A stretch of 43,776 bases of DNA from a virus, in the IMG/VR virus record IMGVR_UViG_3300009104_000037, positions 1 to 43,776 of that record; one strand, 5' to 3'. The stretch's first letter is position 1; the number at the start of each line of letters is the position of its first letter. The translations under genes and the position numbers were made by a program. Below the pieces are notes generated by a model. It was not told the DNA's origin and did no database searches. It saw nothing but the letters and a program-made list of their open reading frames with translations. Of the stretch, positions 34,310 through 42,457 are shown piece by piece.

Positions 34310-36002
34310 TGTAAAGTACAAAAACTTTTTATCCACAGGCAACCACTTTACAGAAATCTTCCTTGATAAAAGGAAGGCCTGTTTAGTTATAGGTGAAAAT
34401 GGTAGTGGTAAATCAACAATGTTAGATGCATTGTGCTTTGGTTTATTTGGTAAGGGGTTCAGAAAAGTACCTAAAACCATGTTAGTTAATTCTATCAATG
34501 GTAGACATATGGTAGTTGAGGTTGAATTCTCAGTGGGTCAGAAGAGATATAAGATAGTTCGTGGTGCAAAACCAAACATCTTTGAGGTATATTTACATAA
34601 CAAAATGTTAAATCAAGATGCAAATATGAGAGATTATCAAGATCATCTTGAAAAACAAATTCTAAAAATGAACTACAAGGCCTTTACACAGGTTGTTATT
34701 CTAGGTAGTTCAACATTCGTACCTTTTATGCAAATGAATACATCAGATAGAAGGGGTATTATAGAAGATATCCTTGATATTAACATATTTTCTATTATGA
34801 ATGATATCTTAAAAGTTAGAATGGGTGCATTAAAATCTGAATTACATGATCTAGAATATGACATCAGATTATCCGAAGATCGCATTGATACCTACAAGAA
34901 ACACATTAAAGCTTTGGGCGACGGTCGCCGAGACAAGATTCAAGACTTCCGATCAAGTATCGAAAATGCAGAGAAAAACAACAAGAAACTACAAGAAGAG
35001 TGTACTTTATTGCTTGAACAAGTAGATACTAAACAGGGTGAAATCGACCACATAGATGACATAAAACACAAACTACAACATACATTAGACATAGAGAAGA
35101 AGTTAGAAGATGCTAAAACAAGGGGAAATAAGGAAATAAACTTCTATGAGACCACTGATGAGTGTCCAACATGTCATCATAACCTAGAAGATACCTTCAA
35201 GTTAAAGAAAATAAACACAACTAAAGGAACTTTAGAGGAAATAACATCAGCATTATCTGACTTAGACGAACAGGTAAAAGAAATCAACAAGGAACTTGAG
35301 GAAATAAGAGAAGTTCAAGGTAAAATAGACGAACTTACACGAGATATCAATAAGAAACAGACAGAAATGAATGCATCTGCTCAATACATTACTAAGATAC
35401 AGAAAGAAATTGATAAGTTGATGGGAGAAAAATCATCAGATGACACCAAAAAGTTAGATAAAGAGATTAAAACCTTAAAGAAACATGAGAGTGGAAAAGA
35501 GAGTTTAGTTGATAAGAGACATTATTACGATCTTGCAGCCTTCTTATTGAAGGACTCTGGGATCAAAACCAAGATAGTTAAACAGTATTTACCAGTAATG
35601 AATAAACTGATTAACAAGTATCTTGCATCTATGGAGTTCTTTGTTCAATTTGAATTGGATGAAAACTTTAATGAGAACATAAAGTCTAGATATAGAGATG
35701 AATTCTCTTATGCAAACTTTAGTGAAGGAGAGAAAATGAGAATTGACCTTGCATTGTTGTTCACTTGGAGAGCAGTTGCAAAGTTAAAAAATAGTGTGAA
35801 TACAAACCTATTGATGTTAGATGAAGTCTTTGACAGTTCACTGGATGAGGGTGGTACTGACGAGTTCATGAAGATACTAACAACACTAGGAAACGATACC
35901 AATGTCTTTATTATTTCACACAAAGGGGATGTCTTAAATGATAAGTTTAGACATGTTATGAAATTTGAAAAGGTTAAAAACTTTAGTAGGGTAGCAGAAT
36001 GA
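34293..36002 (+). CDS. gp46: Recombination nuclease ATPase subunit gp46 (SbcC/Rad50-like)
   Basis: A 569-aa SMC-like ATPase. FHSVKYKNFLSTGNHFTEI is the typical start; Walker A GENGSGKS is at 34-41; long coiled coils flank a zinc hook CPTC (C291-C294); the ABC signature NFSEGEKMRIDLALL and Walker B LLMLDEVFDSSLD follow near the C-terminus. It works with gp47 as the phage Mre11-Rad50. The length is close to T4 gp46 (560 aa). Its stop overlaps the next ATG (ATGA). Confidence 0.95.
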   Translation: MIRFHSVKYKNFLSTGNHFTEIFLDKRKACLVIGENGSGKSTMLDALCFGLFGKGFRKVPKTMLVNSINGRHMVVEVEFSVGQKRYKIVRGAKPNIFEVYLHNKMLNQDANMRDYQDHLEKQILKMNYKAFTQVVILGSSTFVPFMQMNTSDRRGIIEDILDINIFSIMNDILKVRMGALKSELHDLEYDIRLSEDRIDTYKKHIKALGDGRRDKIQDFRSSIENAEKNNKKLQEECTLLLEQVDTKQGEIDHIDDIKHKLQHTLDIEKKLEDAKTRGNKEINFYETTDECPTCHHNLEDTFKLKKINTTKGTLEEITSALSDLDEQVKEINKELEEIREVQGKIDELTRDINKKQTEMNASAQYITKIQKEIDKLMGEKSSDDTKKLDKEIKTLKKHESGKESLVDKRHYYDLAAFLLKDSGIKTKIVKQYLPVMNKLINKYLASMEFFVQFELDENFNENIKSRYRDEFSYANFSEGEKMRIDLALLFTWRAVAKLKNSVNTNLLMLDEVFDSSLDEGGTDEFMKILTTLGNDTNVFIISHKGDVLNDKFRHVMKFEKVKNFSRVAE

Positions 36003-36940
36003 TAATACTAAACAGTCATTGTAGAACAGGATTGTATAAAGCATGGCAGATGATTATACACAACTTAATACAAAGGGAAGACAACTGGATTAAGTTTCAA
36101 GAAGATGCAAGTGGAGATACATCATTTGATACAAACCACTGGCAAAGATATCATGATCTAACATTTGAAAAGATAAGTGGTGTTATGACTGGAGAAAATT
36201 TTATGGATGTAGATGAGCCATTTAATACTTTCTTCCATAACATCACTAATCCCATTGAGCCATTTGTAGGAATTGCATTAGATGTACAGGGAATAAAACC
36301 AAATCCATTTCATGGCGATCCAGCAAAGATACTAAAAGAGTTAAATAATATCCCTAATGAATTACATGAACTGCCACCCTTTGGAGTGTTTGGTGCATTT
36401 AATGAATGGAATAACATTGACTGGAGAAGAATGAAAGAAAGAGGGTATAAGATTGTAAACTTACATAGAAGAGACATGAAGTCTTGGTTTATATCCACTA
36501 GTCTTTGTGTTGCATTAGGAATTAATGGTTGGCATTGTTGGACAGATGAACAAGCAAAAACACTCTATAATAGAAGAAAGAAACTTGTTGGAAAGTTAAA
36601 AGTAAACTCTACTCAGTTGAAGTTGTTCTTCATTTCAGTAGAAAGATATTTAGAATCAGTTCCAGCAGATGCATTTTGTATCTATGAAGCACTCTACTCT
36701 AATCCAGAAATCTTTATAAAGGAATGTGAACTTGATCCGAACCTACCTATGATAGAGAACTATATATCTAAGAGAGCAAAACATCCAGTAAAAGATTATG
36801 AGGATTACCTAGAAATTAGTTCTGATGAGTTTTCTGAAATGTGGGAAAAGACTATTCCTTTCTCTTTTAAAGAAAGATTTAAAATAGACATTCAAGAAAT
36901 GCCTGAGTTTGTAAACGAAGATGGAACCGAAAAGAATTGA
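35999..36940 (+). CDS. Possible sulfotransferase-like protein
   Basis: A 313-aa protein. It starts MIILNSHCRTGLYKAWQMII, which could be a degenerate phosphosulfate-binding loop after a first strand. In the middle YKIVNLHRRDMKSWFISTSL followed by GINGWHCWTD resembles the 3'-phosphate region (LRR(R/D)...S...) of marine sulfotransferase-like proteins. The usual P-x-S-G-T/S loop is not present, so the call is weak. It overlaps gp46 by four bases and the next 2OG oxygenase by 20, placing it in the same transcript. Other reading: an unrelated host-modifying enzyme. Confidence 0.4.
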   Translation: MIILNSHCRTGLYKAWQMIIHNLIQREDNWIKFQEDASGDTSFDTNHWQRYHDLTFEKISGVMTGENFMDVDEPFNTFFHNITNPIEPFVGIALDVQGIKPNPFHGDPAKILKELNNIPNELHELPPFGVFGAFNEWNNIDWRRMKERGYKIVNLHRRDMKSWFISTSLCVALGINGWHCWTDEQAKTLYNRRKKLVGKLKVNSTQLKLFFISVERYLESVPADAFCIYEALYSNPEIFIKECELDPNLPMIENYISKRAKHPVKDYEDYLEISSDEFSEMWEKTIPFSFKERFKIDIQEMPEFVNEDGTEKN

Positions 36941-37544
36941 TTTTTTAGACCCAGATGGTATTCTCTTATATGAGAATGTTGTTTCTAATAAAAAATTAGA
37001 TGATTGGTATTGGAGAATAAAAAGCTATGCACAGTTCAGACAACAATCAACTGCATCTAGAGGATCAAATGAAAAACAAGCATATGCTTGGCAGGCAAAC
37101 TTCAATTCTCCAGAGATTATTGAAAAGATTAATAATGATCCAGAGATAAATTCCAAAATATCTGATGTAGATAGACAACTACCAGAAGGGTTTGAACTTA
37201 TGGAAGAGATATGGGATCATATATCTTCAAAATGTAAATTGAATTATGAACCCATACAACAGTATATCAATGCATTTAATCATGGGGATAATACTTGGGG
37301 TCATACAGATTGGTATGATTACACAGTTATCTTATATCCAAATCCTAAATGGGACTCTCAAATATGGGGCGGTGAGACACTATTCTTCGATCCTAACTAT
37401 AAATTTATAAGAGCTGCAGTAGCATGTACGCCAGGCAATGTTGTAGTATTTAAAGGAGATATACCACATAAGGCAGGACAAGTATCAAGAGAAACAACAG
37501 AATCAAGATTGTCAGTAGTATATCAAGTTAAAGGTGAAGTATGA
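36921..37544 (+). CDS. 2OG-Fe(II) oxygenase
   Basis: A 207-aa protein with a complete set of ligands: H128-T-D130 in NTWGHTDWYDYTVILYPNP, the turn WGGETLFFD, distal H183 in VVVFKGDIPHKAG and R196 in ESRLSVVYQVKG. This is the minimal double-stranded beta-helix of phage 2OG oxygenases related to prolyl hydroxylases. ATG 36921 lies 20 nt inside the preceding gene; its stop overlaps the deformylase start (ATGA). Its position next to a deformylase and another oxygenase suggests a protein-modifying group, but the substrate is unknown. Confidence 0.85.
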   Translation: MEPKRIDFLDPDGILLYENVVSNKKLDDWYWRIKSYAQFRQQSTASRGSNEKQAYAWQANFNSPEIIEKINNDPEINSKISDVDRQLPEGFELMEEIWDHISSKCKLNYEPIQQYINAFNHGDNTWGHTDWYDYTVILYPNPKWDSQIWGGETLFFDPNYKFIRAAVACTPGNVVVFKGDIPHKAGQVSRETTESRLSVVYQVKGEV

Positions 37545-38161
37545 AATTAATAGCAAAAGATAACACAACTTTAAGATCAGTTGCAAAGATGTGGGATTAT
37601 GAAAACCCACCAGAAGATTTAATAGAACTTAGAGATAAGTTAATCAATACTATGATGGATGAAGGTGGTATTGGACTAGCAGCCCCACAAGTAGGCGTAC
37701 CTTATAGAGTATTTGTTATGAGAGGGGAAGGTGCAGAAGAAAGTATGTTAATGGTTAATCCAGAGATTGTAGACCACTCTGTTGAAACTGCAGCCATAGA
37801 AGAAGGATGTCTTACAGGTGGGTTAGAAGGAATATTTTGTATCCTAACCAGACCAGAGTCTATTCGTGCAAGATGGCAGAATGAAGATGGTGATGTTAGA
37901 GAATTAAGTTTTGGTGGTATGTCTGGAAGATGTTTCCAACATGAATTAGATCATTTAAATGGTGTCCTTTTTATAGATCATGCAAGTCAAATAAAATTAG
38001 AGAGAGCAGTTAAGAAAAAGAATAAAAGGAAAAAGAAATATGACAGATTCGTCAAACAGCTTAAAGAGTATACCGCAACCAGAGGTGCATTACCTACACC
38101 AAGTGTTGACTCCGAAGGAGTGCAACCTACTGATAAAGTATCACAAAGCGAATCAGAATAA
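37541..38161 (+). CDS. def: Peptide deformylase with overprinted C-terminal extension
   Basis: A 206-aa metalloenzyme that removes the formyl group from new proteins. All three motifs are present: GIGLAAPQVG (43-52), EEGCL (87-91, Cys90, with T instead of the usual S next) and QHELDHLNG (133-141, with His134, Glu135 and His138). Deformylase genes are common in marine phages. The catalytic domain ends near residue 165. The last 40 residues, basic and then Ser/Pro-rich, are encoded where the next gene begins in another frame (122-nt overlap), so this tail probably arose by overprinting or by loss of an earlier stop. Confidence 0.95.
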   Translation: MKLIAKDNTTLRSVAKMWDYENPPEDLIELRDKLINTMMDEGGIGLAAPQVGVPYRVFVMRGEGAEESMLMVNPEIVDHSVETAAIEEGCLTGGLEGIFCILTRPESIRARWQNEDGDVRELSFGGMSGRCFQHELDHLNGVLFIDHASQIKLERAVKKKNKRKKKYDRFVKQLKEYTATRGALPTPSVDSEGVQPTDKVSQSESE

Positions 38162-38741
38162 AATTACATATGACGATCCTGCCGATCAGTATAATGGTAG
38201 GCGTATACCATTAGCAAGTATAAATAATTTAAACATCAAAAGGATTATTGCAAAATATCAATATGATGTCATTTCTGAAATCTGGTCTTTATATAAAGAA
38301 AAATGTTATCCAGAACAAACAGAAATAATGAGATGGCCAATAGGTGTCCCACAGGAGATACATATTGATGTCATGGGAAGTGAAGAAGACAATGCAATTA
38401 TCCCATTTACAGATTTTGCATCTATTCTTTACTTAAATGATAACTTTGAAGATGGCACAACTTACTTTGAAGGTGGTATGGAAATCCAGCCAGTTCAAGG
38501 TATGGTTGCCATTTTTGAAGGAATGAAATACTGGCATGGGGTAAAGGCATGTAAAGGGAATGACCGATACACTTTACCCATTTGGTTCACAACAGAATGG
38601 AAGAACATGGAACTTCAATCACATGGTGGTGAAGAAAGAGAAGGATTAAATGCTGGAACCTTGCCAAACATGGGAAGTGAAGAAGACAACTATACAGCAC
38701 TTCGTGACTGGTGGAGAAATAGATACTGGCCCGACTTGTAG
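38040..38741 (+). CDS. 2OG-Fe(II) oxygenase (prolyl 4-hydroxylase-like)
   Basis: A 233-aa protein. VHYLHQVLTPKECNLLIKYH (16-35) is the typical P4H-type lead-in, and the iron site is H108-I-D110 in PQEIHIDVMG with distal H166 in KYWHGVKAC; R176 (NDRYTLPIWF) would bind 2-oxoglutarate. FASILYLNDNFEDGTTYFEG matches the central strands. ATG 38040 is supported because the overlapped N-terminus looks like genuine P4H sequence. It overlaps the deformylase by 122 nt. Its target is unknown. Confidence 0.88.
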   Translation: MTDSSNSLKSIPQPEVHYLHQVLTPKECNLLIKYHKANQNKITYDDPADQYNGRRIPLASINNLNIKRIIAKYQYDVISEIWSLYKEKCYPEQTEIMRWPIGVPQEIHIDVMGSEEDNAIIPFTDFASILYLNDNFEDGTTYFEGGMEIQPVQGMVAIFEGMKYWHGVKACKGNDRYTLPIWFTTEWKNMELQSHGGEEREGLNAGTLPNMGSEEDNYTALRDWWRNRYWPDL

Positions 38742-38749
38742 GAGATAAT

Positions 38750-38968
38750 ATGAAAGACGAACAAACTAATTGTTATGAAGAATTATTCGAAAAGGTTTTA
38801 GAACTTCAAGGGAAGTATCCTTCCCTAATGATAGCAGGAAATATGGCAGTACAAGCTTTAAGGATTTATAGAAGTGTTCTTAATGATGAAGAATTTAAAA
38901 GTATGATGGTTGCTATTGTTAAAAGTGAAGACCAAATCAAACCTTTTGATAGACCAACATTACAATAG
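38750..38968 (+). CDS. Conserved hypothetical, helical
   Basis: A 72-aa protein with a clear GGAG ribosome site six bases before ATG 38750. It is all helix by composition: ELFEKVLELQGKYPSLMIAG, NMAVQALRIYRSVLNDEEFK. Short proteins of this type recur in marine T4-like phages near accessory genes; no function is known. Eight bases separate it from the small membrane ORF at 38977. Confidence 0.65.
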   Translation: MKDEQTNCYEELFEKVLELQGKYPSLMIAGNMAVQALRIYRSVLNDEEFKSMMVAIVKSEDQIKPFDRPTLQ

Positions 38969-38976
38969 GAGAAAAA

Positions 38977-39096
38977 ATGGATATATGGTTAATTTTAGAA
39001 TTACCTTTTTTAATATTTAAGTGGTCTCTAATCATTGGATTTTGGTATATGATTATATACCTTGCTTATGATTGGATTAAAAACTTCTGGAATTGA
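38977..39096 (+). CDS. 39-aa single-pass membrane peptide
   Basis: ATG 38977, six bases after AGGAG, opens 39 codons: MDIWLILELPFLIFKWSLII followed by GFWYMIIYLAYDWIKNFWN. The whole peptide is hydrophobic with many aromatics, enough for one or two short membrane passes. It ends one base before the Coq4-like start, so the two are likely co-translated. Its function is unknown; it could anchor or regulate its membrane-linked neighbour. Confidence 0.6.
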   Translation: MDIWLILELPFLIFKWSLIIGFWYMIIYLAYDWIKNFWN

Positions 39097-39097
39097 A

Positions 39098-39784
39098 ATG
39101 GCTAAGAAAAAGATAAGATTACTTAAAGGTATTAAAGCTTTTCAAAGTGTATTAAAATCTAAGAGTAATACTCAAGGATTTGCAGATATCAATTCTGCAC
39201 TTAATGGAGATTCAGTTGATCCCATCATCAATGAATGGGGAAAAACATCTATGGCAAAAAAATATCTCAATGGTGAAAGATTACCATTAAATGATACATT
39301 TTCTAAGAATTCTGTTGGAGATGTAAGACAAAAATTTCTAGGAAAATATGCCAAGTCGAGTGATCTTAGAGATTTAAACAGAGCAGCACCTAAGAATTTA
39401 CAGATTGCATTCTTTCATTGGGTTATAGATTGTCATGATATATCACATATAATAACAGATTATGGTCAAGATACTACTGGTGAAATACTCAGAATTGAGT
39501 ATGAAATATTCCAATCTTATATGAGAGGGTACTGGTTTATCTCATTAGGTTTTCAAATAAGAACACTCTTTCTCAGTCCAATCAAATTCTTTAAATTCAG
39601 AAAAATGGTAAAAGAGGCCAGAAACAGGGCCTCAGAGGCCACCAATCTTCATCTAATTGATTGGTTTGAATATCTGGATGAACCCTATACCTTTGTAAAA
39701 GAACGCATTGTAGGGGTAAAACCTACCACATTATATCAGAATAAAGACCCATATTGGTATAATTGGTCTGAAAAACACTTCTAA
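39098..39784 (+). CDS. Coq4-family ubiquinone biosynthesis-like protein
   Basis: A 228-aa protein. It contains the defining Coq4 metal motif H-D-x2-H-x11-E exactly: H113-D114-I-S-H117, eleven residues, then E129 (WVIDCHDISHIITDYGQDTT then GE). The following helix (IFQSYMRGYWFISLGFQIRT) corresponds to the hydrophobic, isoprenoid-contacting part of Coq4. In eukaryotes Coq4 is needed for a late coenzyme Q ring step and binds metal and polyprenyl tails; a Nostoc homologue is also known. ATG 39098 is chosen because it is one base after the upstream stop and the earlier 39062 start lies inside the membrane peptide gene. The basic N-terminus (AKKKIRLLKGIK) has no signal peptide. Confidence 0.8.
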   Translation: MAKKKIRLLKGIKAFQSVLKSKSNTQGFADINSALNGDSVDPIINEWGKTSMAKKYLNGERLPLNDTFSKNSVGDVRQKFLGKYAKSSDLRDLNRAAPKNLQIAFFHWVIDCHDISHIITDYGQDTTGEILRIEYEIFQSYMRGYWFISLGFQIRTLFLSPIKFFKFRKMVKEARNRASEATNLHLIDWFEYLDEPYTFVKERIVGVKPTTLYQNKDPYWYNWSEKHF

Positions 39785-39802
39785 ATCAATCTCTTATAGC
39801 CC

Positions 39803-39832
39803 TTTACACAGGGGTACATTTTTTAGTATAAT
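39803..39832 (+). promoter_or_regulatory. Sigma-70 promoter giving near-leaderless VWA mRNA
   Basis: TTTACA (39803-39808), an 18-bp spacer and a perfect TATAAT (39827-39832). The expected start is two bases before ATG 39841. The stretch ACACAGGGGTACAT (39806-39819) is identical to that in the promoter at 42422 and may bind a regulator. No ribosome site is present. Confidence 0.8.
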
Positions 39833-39840
39833 GTATACAG

Positions 39841-42234
39841 ATGAGAGAAATTACTACAACAAGAACTTCTAAAGACTCCCTTGCAAGACTTCTTGCACAG
39901 GAAGATTTAGTCATTGAGCATAGGAAAGTTCCTACTGCATACTTTGAACTAAAAAAACGAAAACTCGTTTGTCCAATCCTTAAAGATGATATGTCTGCTG
40001 ACCTTTATGATTTATTCATGGGTCACGAAGTAGGACATGCATTGAATACGCCAGAAGATGGATGGCATACTGCGGTATGTGAAAAAGGAATGAAATATAA
40101 AGGATATCTCAATGTCCTAGAAGATATAAGAATTGAGAAAGCAATCAAAAACAAGTATGCTGGTTTGAGAAGGTCTTTTTATGATGCATACAAAGAATTA
40201 TACAATGATATAGACTTCTTTGGAGTTAAAACCAAAGATGTAAATAAACTTGCATTTATTGATAGGATCAATCTTTACTTTAAAGTTGGTCATACCATGA
40301 TGGTTGATTTTTCTAAAGAAGAGTTAAAAATCATTGAAGCCTTACACAGAATGGATACTTGGGAAAAAGTTGTCAAAATGGCAGATTACCTTTATGAGTT
40401 ATCCAAGTTTGAAGAAGTTGAACCTCAAGAAGACCCAAATCAAAAAATGGTTCCTCAGATTAATGATGAGGATGGTATGGAAATGCCTGAAGGTGATGAA
40501 GAGTATTCTGTTCCTCAATCGTCTGGTGATGAAAAAGAAGAGAATGAAACTACTGGAACTGGTGAAGAAAAATCTGATGAAGATGGTGAAGAAGGTTCTG
40601 GTGAAGAAGGTGAAGAAGGTGATGATGACTCTGAATCAAATTCTGGTGAAAAAGGTGAAGAAGGTAAAGAAAAAGAACAAGAATCTTCTAAAGAATTTGG
40701 TGATGGTGCTGGTAGTGAAGAAGACAATGCAAATGAGTCAATAACTGACAAAGCATCAAGAGAAAAAGAAAAAGATTTTCTTCATGATGATCTTGATAAC
40801 AAATGGGGTGGAGATAATTCTTATCTTGACTTAAACACCAAACAAATTAAATGGGAAGATCACAAAGTTGGTTACAAAACTATTCTTGAAGAAATGAAAG
40901 AAGGTTGGGCAAAACAAGAAGAAAATGGTTACAAAAAACAAGAATGGAACAATGATACAGACTCTTGGGAGTATATAGACTTTGGTGACACTGATGATGC
41001 CGAGAGATACACAAACGAATTTATAGATCACAATCAAAAAATTGTGAATTACATGGCAAAAGAATTTGACATGAGAAAAGCTGCATCAAACTACAAGAAG
41101 GCAATGACTGCCAAGTCTGGTGAGATTGATATGCAGAAGATTTATCAATACTTGATTAAAGATGATATCTTTAAGAAGGTTACTGTTGTTCCAGATGGTA
41201 AAAATCATGGTATGATCTTACTATTAGACTGGTCTGGATCAATGCATGATTGCATTAAAGAGACTTTTGAACAGTGTGCAATTCTAGTGATGTTTTGCAG
41301 AAGAGTTGGAATTCCTCACAGAGTTTATGCATTTTCAGATGCATATGGAAAATCTGATGTTTCTGAGGAAGACAGAAAAGAGTATTATGAAATCCAAAAA
41401 GGTAAAACAGAAAGAAATGAAGTTACCATTGGAAGAACTGCAATGTTGGAACTCTTTTCAGACAAAATGAATAACAAAGATTTCAAAGAAATGTTGACAA
41501 CTATGATGATCCAAGTTGACTCAATGACATATTATAATCACAACCAAGAGGCTCCATTTAGAAATCCTTATAACCAAGTTTACAGATTTAACTTAGGTGG
41601 TACTCCACTGGATGAAAGTTTACTAATCATAAGAGATTACATACAAGAATTTAAAAATAACTACAACATAGACAAACTTCAATTTGTTACTTTGACTGAT
41701 GGTGACTCCTTCCATGCTCGTGGATTGACTTACAACAATGGTAGAGAATATTTCTTCCACGATAAAAAAGTTAAAAAGACTTATGAGTACAACACTGAAA
41801 GATACTACAGTAGATATTCTGAGAAAGCAAAAGGTGGTTCTACTGATTGTCTCTTGAAGTGGATAGAAGATACTACTGGAGTTGATACTGTTGGGTTCTT
41901 TATTTGCAAACAATCTTATAGAGAGTTTGACAAGTATTCAGAGAAGTTTTCAAAATTAGATATAGATTACAGTGACCAGTGGGACAAAAACAAAGAAGAT
42001 TTTAAACTCTTTAGAAAAGAAGGTGGTATCAAACTTGAATGTGGTGAAGCTTCTGGATACAAAGAGTTCTACATGTTAAACAAGAAAAAGATGTCAATTG
42101 TAGTTGAAGATGACACTTTGAATGTAGAAGAAGGTGCATCAAAACAAAAATTGAAAGGTGCAATGATGAGAATGGGAAAAAACAAAATGTCCCAGAGAAA
42201 AATACTTCAACACTTCATTAAGAAGGTTGCATAA
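39841..42234 (+). CDS. HEXXH metallopeptidase-VWA fusion protein (CobT-like)
   Basis: A 797-aa protein. Near the N-terminus FMGHEVGHALNTPEDGWH carries the zinc motif H62-E-V-G-H66, followed by LNVLEDIRIEKAI, which may supply a third ligand. Residues about 190-300 are a Glu/Asp/Lys/Ser-rich linker. The C-terminal half is a von Willebrand A domain with MIDAS D463-W-S465-G-S467 and a later TLTDGDS. It has the CobT-like order (linker then VWA) seen beside AAA+ genes. It probably works with the CobS/MoxR-like ATPase at 42499; the pair would remodel or cleave a protein target. Direct cobalamin synthesis is less likely since no CobN is present. Confidence 0.8.
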   Translation: MREITTTRTSKDSLARLLAQEDLVIEHRKVPTAYFELKKRKLVCPILKDDMSADLYDLFMGHEVGHALNTPEDGWHTAVCEKGMKYKGYLNVLEDIRIEKAIKNKYAGLRRSFYDAYKELYNDIDFFGVKTKDVNKLAFIDRINLYFKVGHTMMVDFSKEELKIIEALHRMDTWEKVVKMADYLYELSKFEEVEPQEDPNQKMVPQINDEDGMEMPEGDEEYSVPQSSGDEKEENETTGTGEEKSDEDGEEGSGEEGEEGDDDSESNSGEKGEEGKEKEQESSKEFGDGAGSEEDNANESITDKASREKEKDFLHDDLDNKWGGDNSYLDLNTKQIKWEDHKVGYKTILEEMKEGWAKQEENGYKKQEWNNDTDSWEYIDFGDTDDAERYTNEFIDHNQKIVNYMAKEFDMRKAASNYKKAMTAKSGEIDMQKIYQYLIKDDIFKKVTVVPDGKNHGMILLLDWSGSMHDCIKETFEQCAILVMFCRRVGIPHRVYAFSDAYGKSDVSEEDRKEYYEIQKGKTERNEVTIGRTAMLELFSDKMNNKDFKEMLTTMMIQVDSMTYYNHNQEAPFRNPYNQVYRFNLGGTPLDESLLIIRDYIQEFKNNYNIDKLQFVTLTDGDSFHARGLTYNNGREYFFHDKKVKKTYEYNTERYYSRYSEKAKGGSTDCLLKWIEDTTGVDTVGFFICKQSYREFDKYSEKFSKLDIDYSDQWDKNKEDFKLFRKEGGIKLECGEASGYKEFYMLNKKKMSIVVEDDTLNVEEGASKQKLKGAMMRMGKNKMSQRKILQHFIKKVA

Positions 42235-42425
42235 TGAAGATTTTTGAATTAATAGAACAGAAAGCAATGTTTAATTGGGATATAACAGTGGTATGTTTAT
42301 TCCTACTTGCTGGGGTGTTTGTCAAGGACAAATCCACCAGATTAGGACTATGGGTAGGTGGAATGATCTACTTATTCTTTGCAGTTTTATGGCATATGCC
42401 AATAGATTGGAGCAATCTCTATTGA
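42234..42425 (+). CDS. Small membrane protein between VWA and AAA+ genes
   Basis: A 63-aa protein whose ATG overlaps the stop of the VWA gene (TAATG). Two hydrophobic segments (about residues 15-31, WDITVVCLFLLAGVFV, and 36-53, LGLWVGGMIYLFFAVLWH) are joined by a short polar loop KDKSTR. No family is recognised. Its stop overlaps the first bases of the promoter of the cobS-like gene. It may link the VWA/AAA+ pair to the membrane. Confidence 0.6.
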   Translation: MKIFELIEQKAMFNWDITVVCLFLLAGVFVKDKSTRLGLWVGGMIYLFFAVLWHMPIDWSNLY

Positions 42426-42451
42426 CACAGGGGTACATAAAAAAGTATAAT
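42422..42451 (+). promoter_or_regulatory. Consensus sigma-70 promoter before the cobS-like gene
   Basis: A perfect TTGACA (42422-42427), an 18-bp spacer and a perfect TATAAT (42446-42451). The expected start is A42458, the first base of an ATG. It shares ACACAGGGGTACAT with the promoter at 39803. Confidence 0.9.
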
Positions 42452-42457
42452 AGACTT

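Noticed and set aside
38219-38226. TATAAATA inside the 2OG oxygenase gene (also at 17070-17077 in gene 16)
   Set aside because: Both lie within coding sequence with no gene start at a useful distance. In an AT-rich genome such matches are expected by chance. The copy at 18858-18865 near the end of gene 17 could serve the next gene but is unproven.
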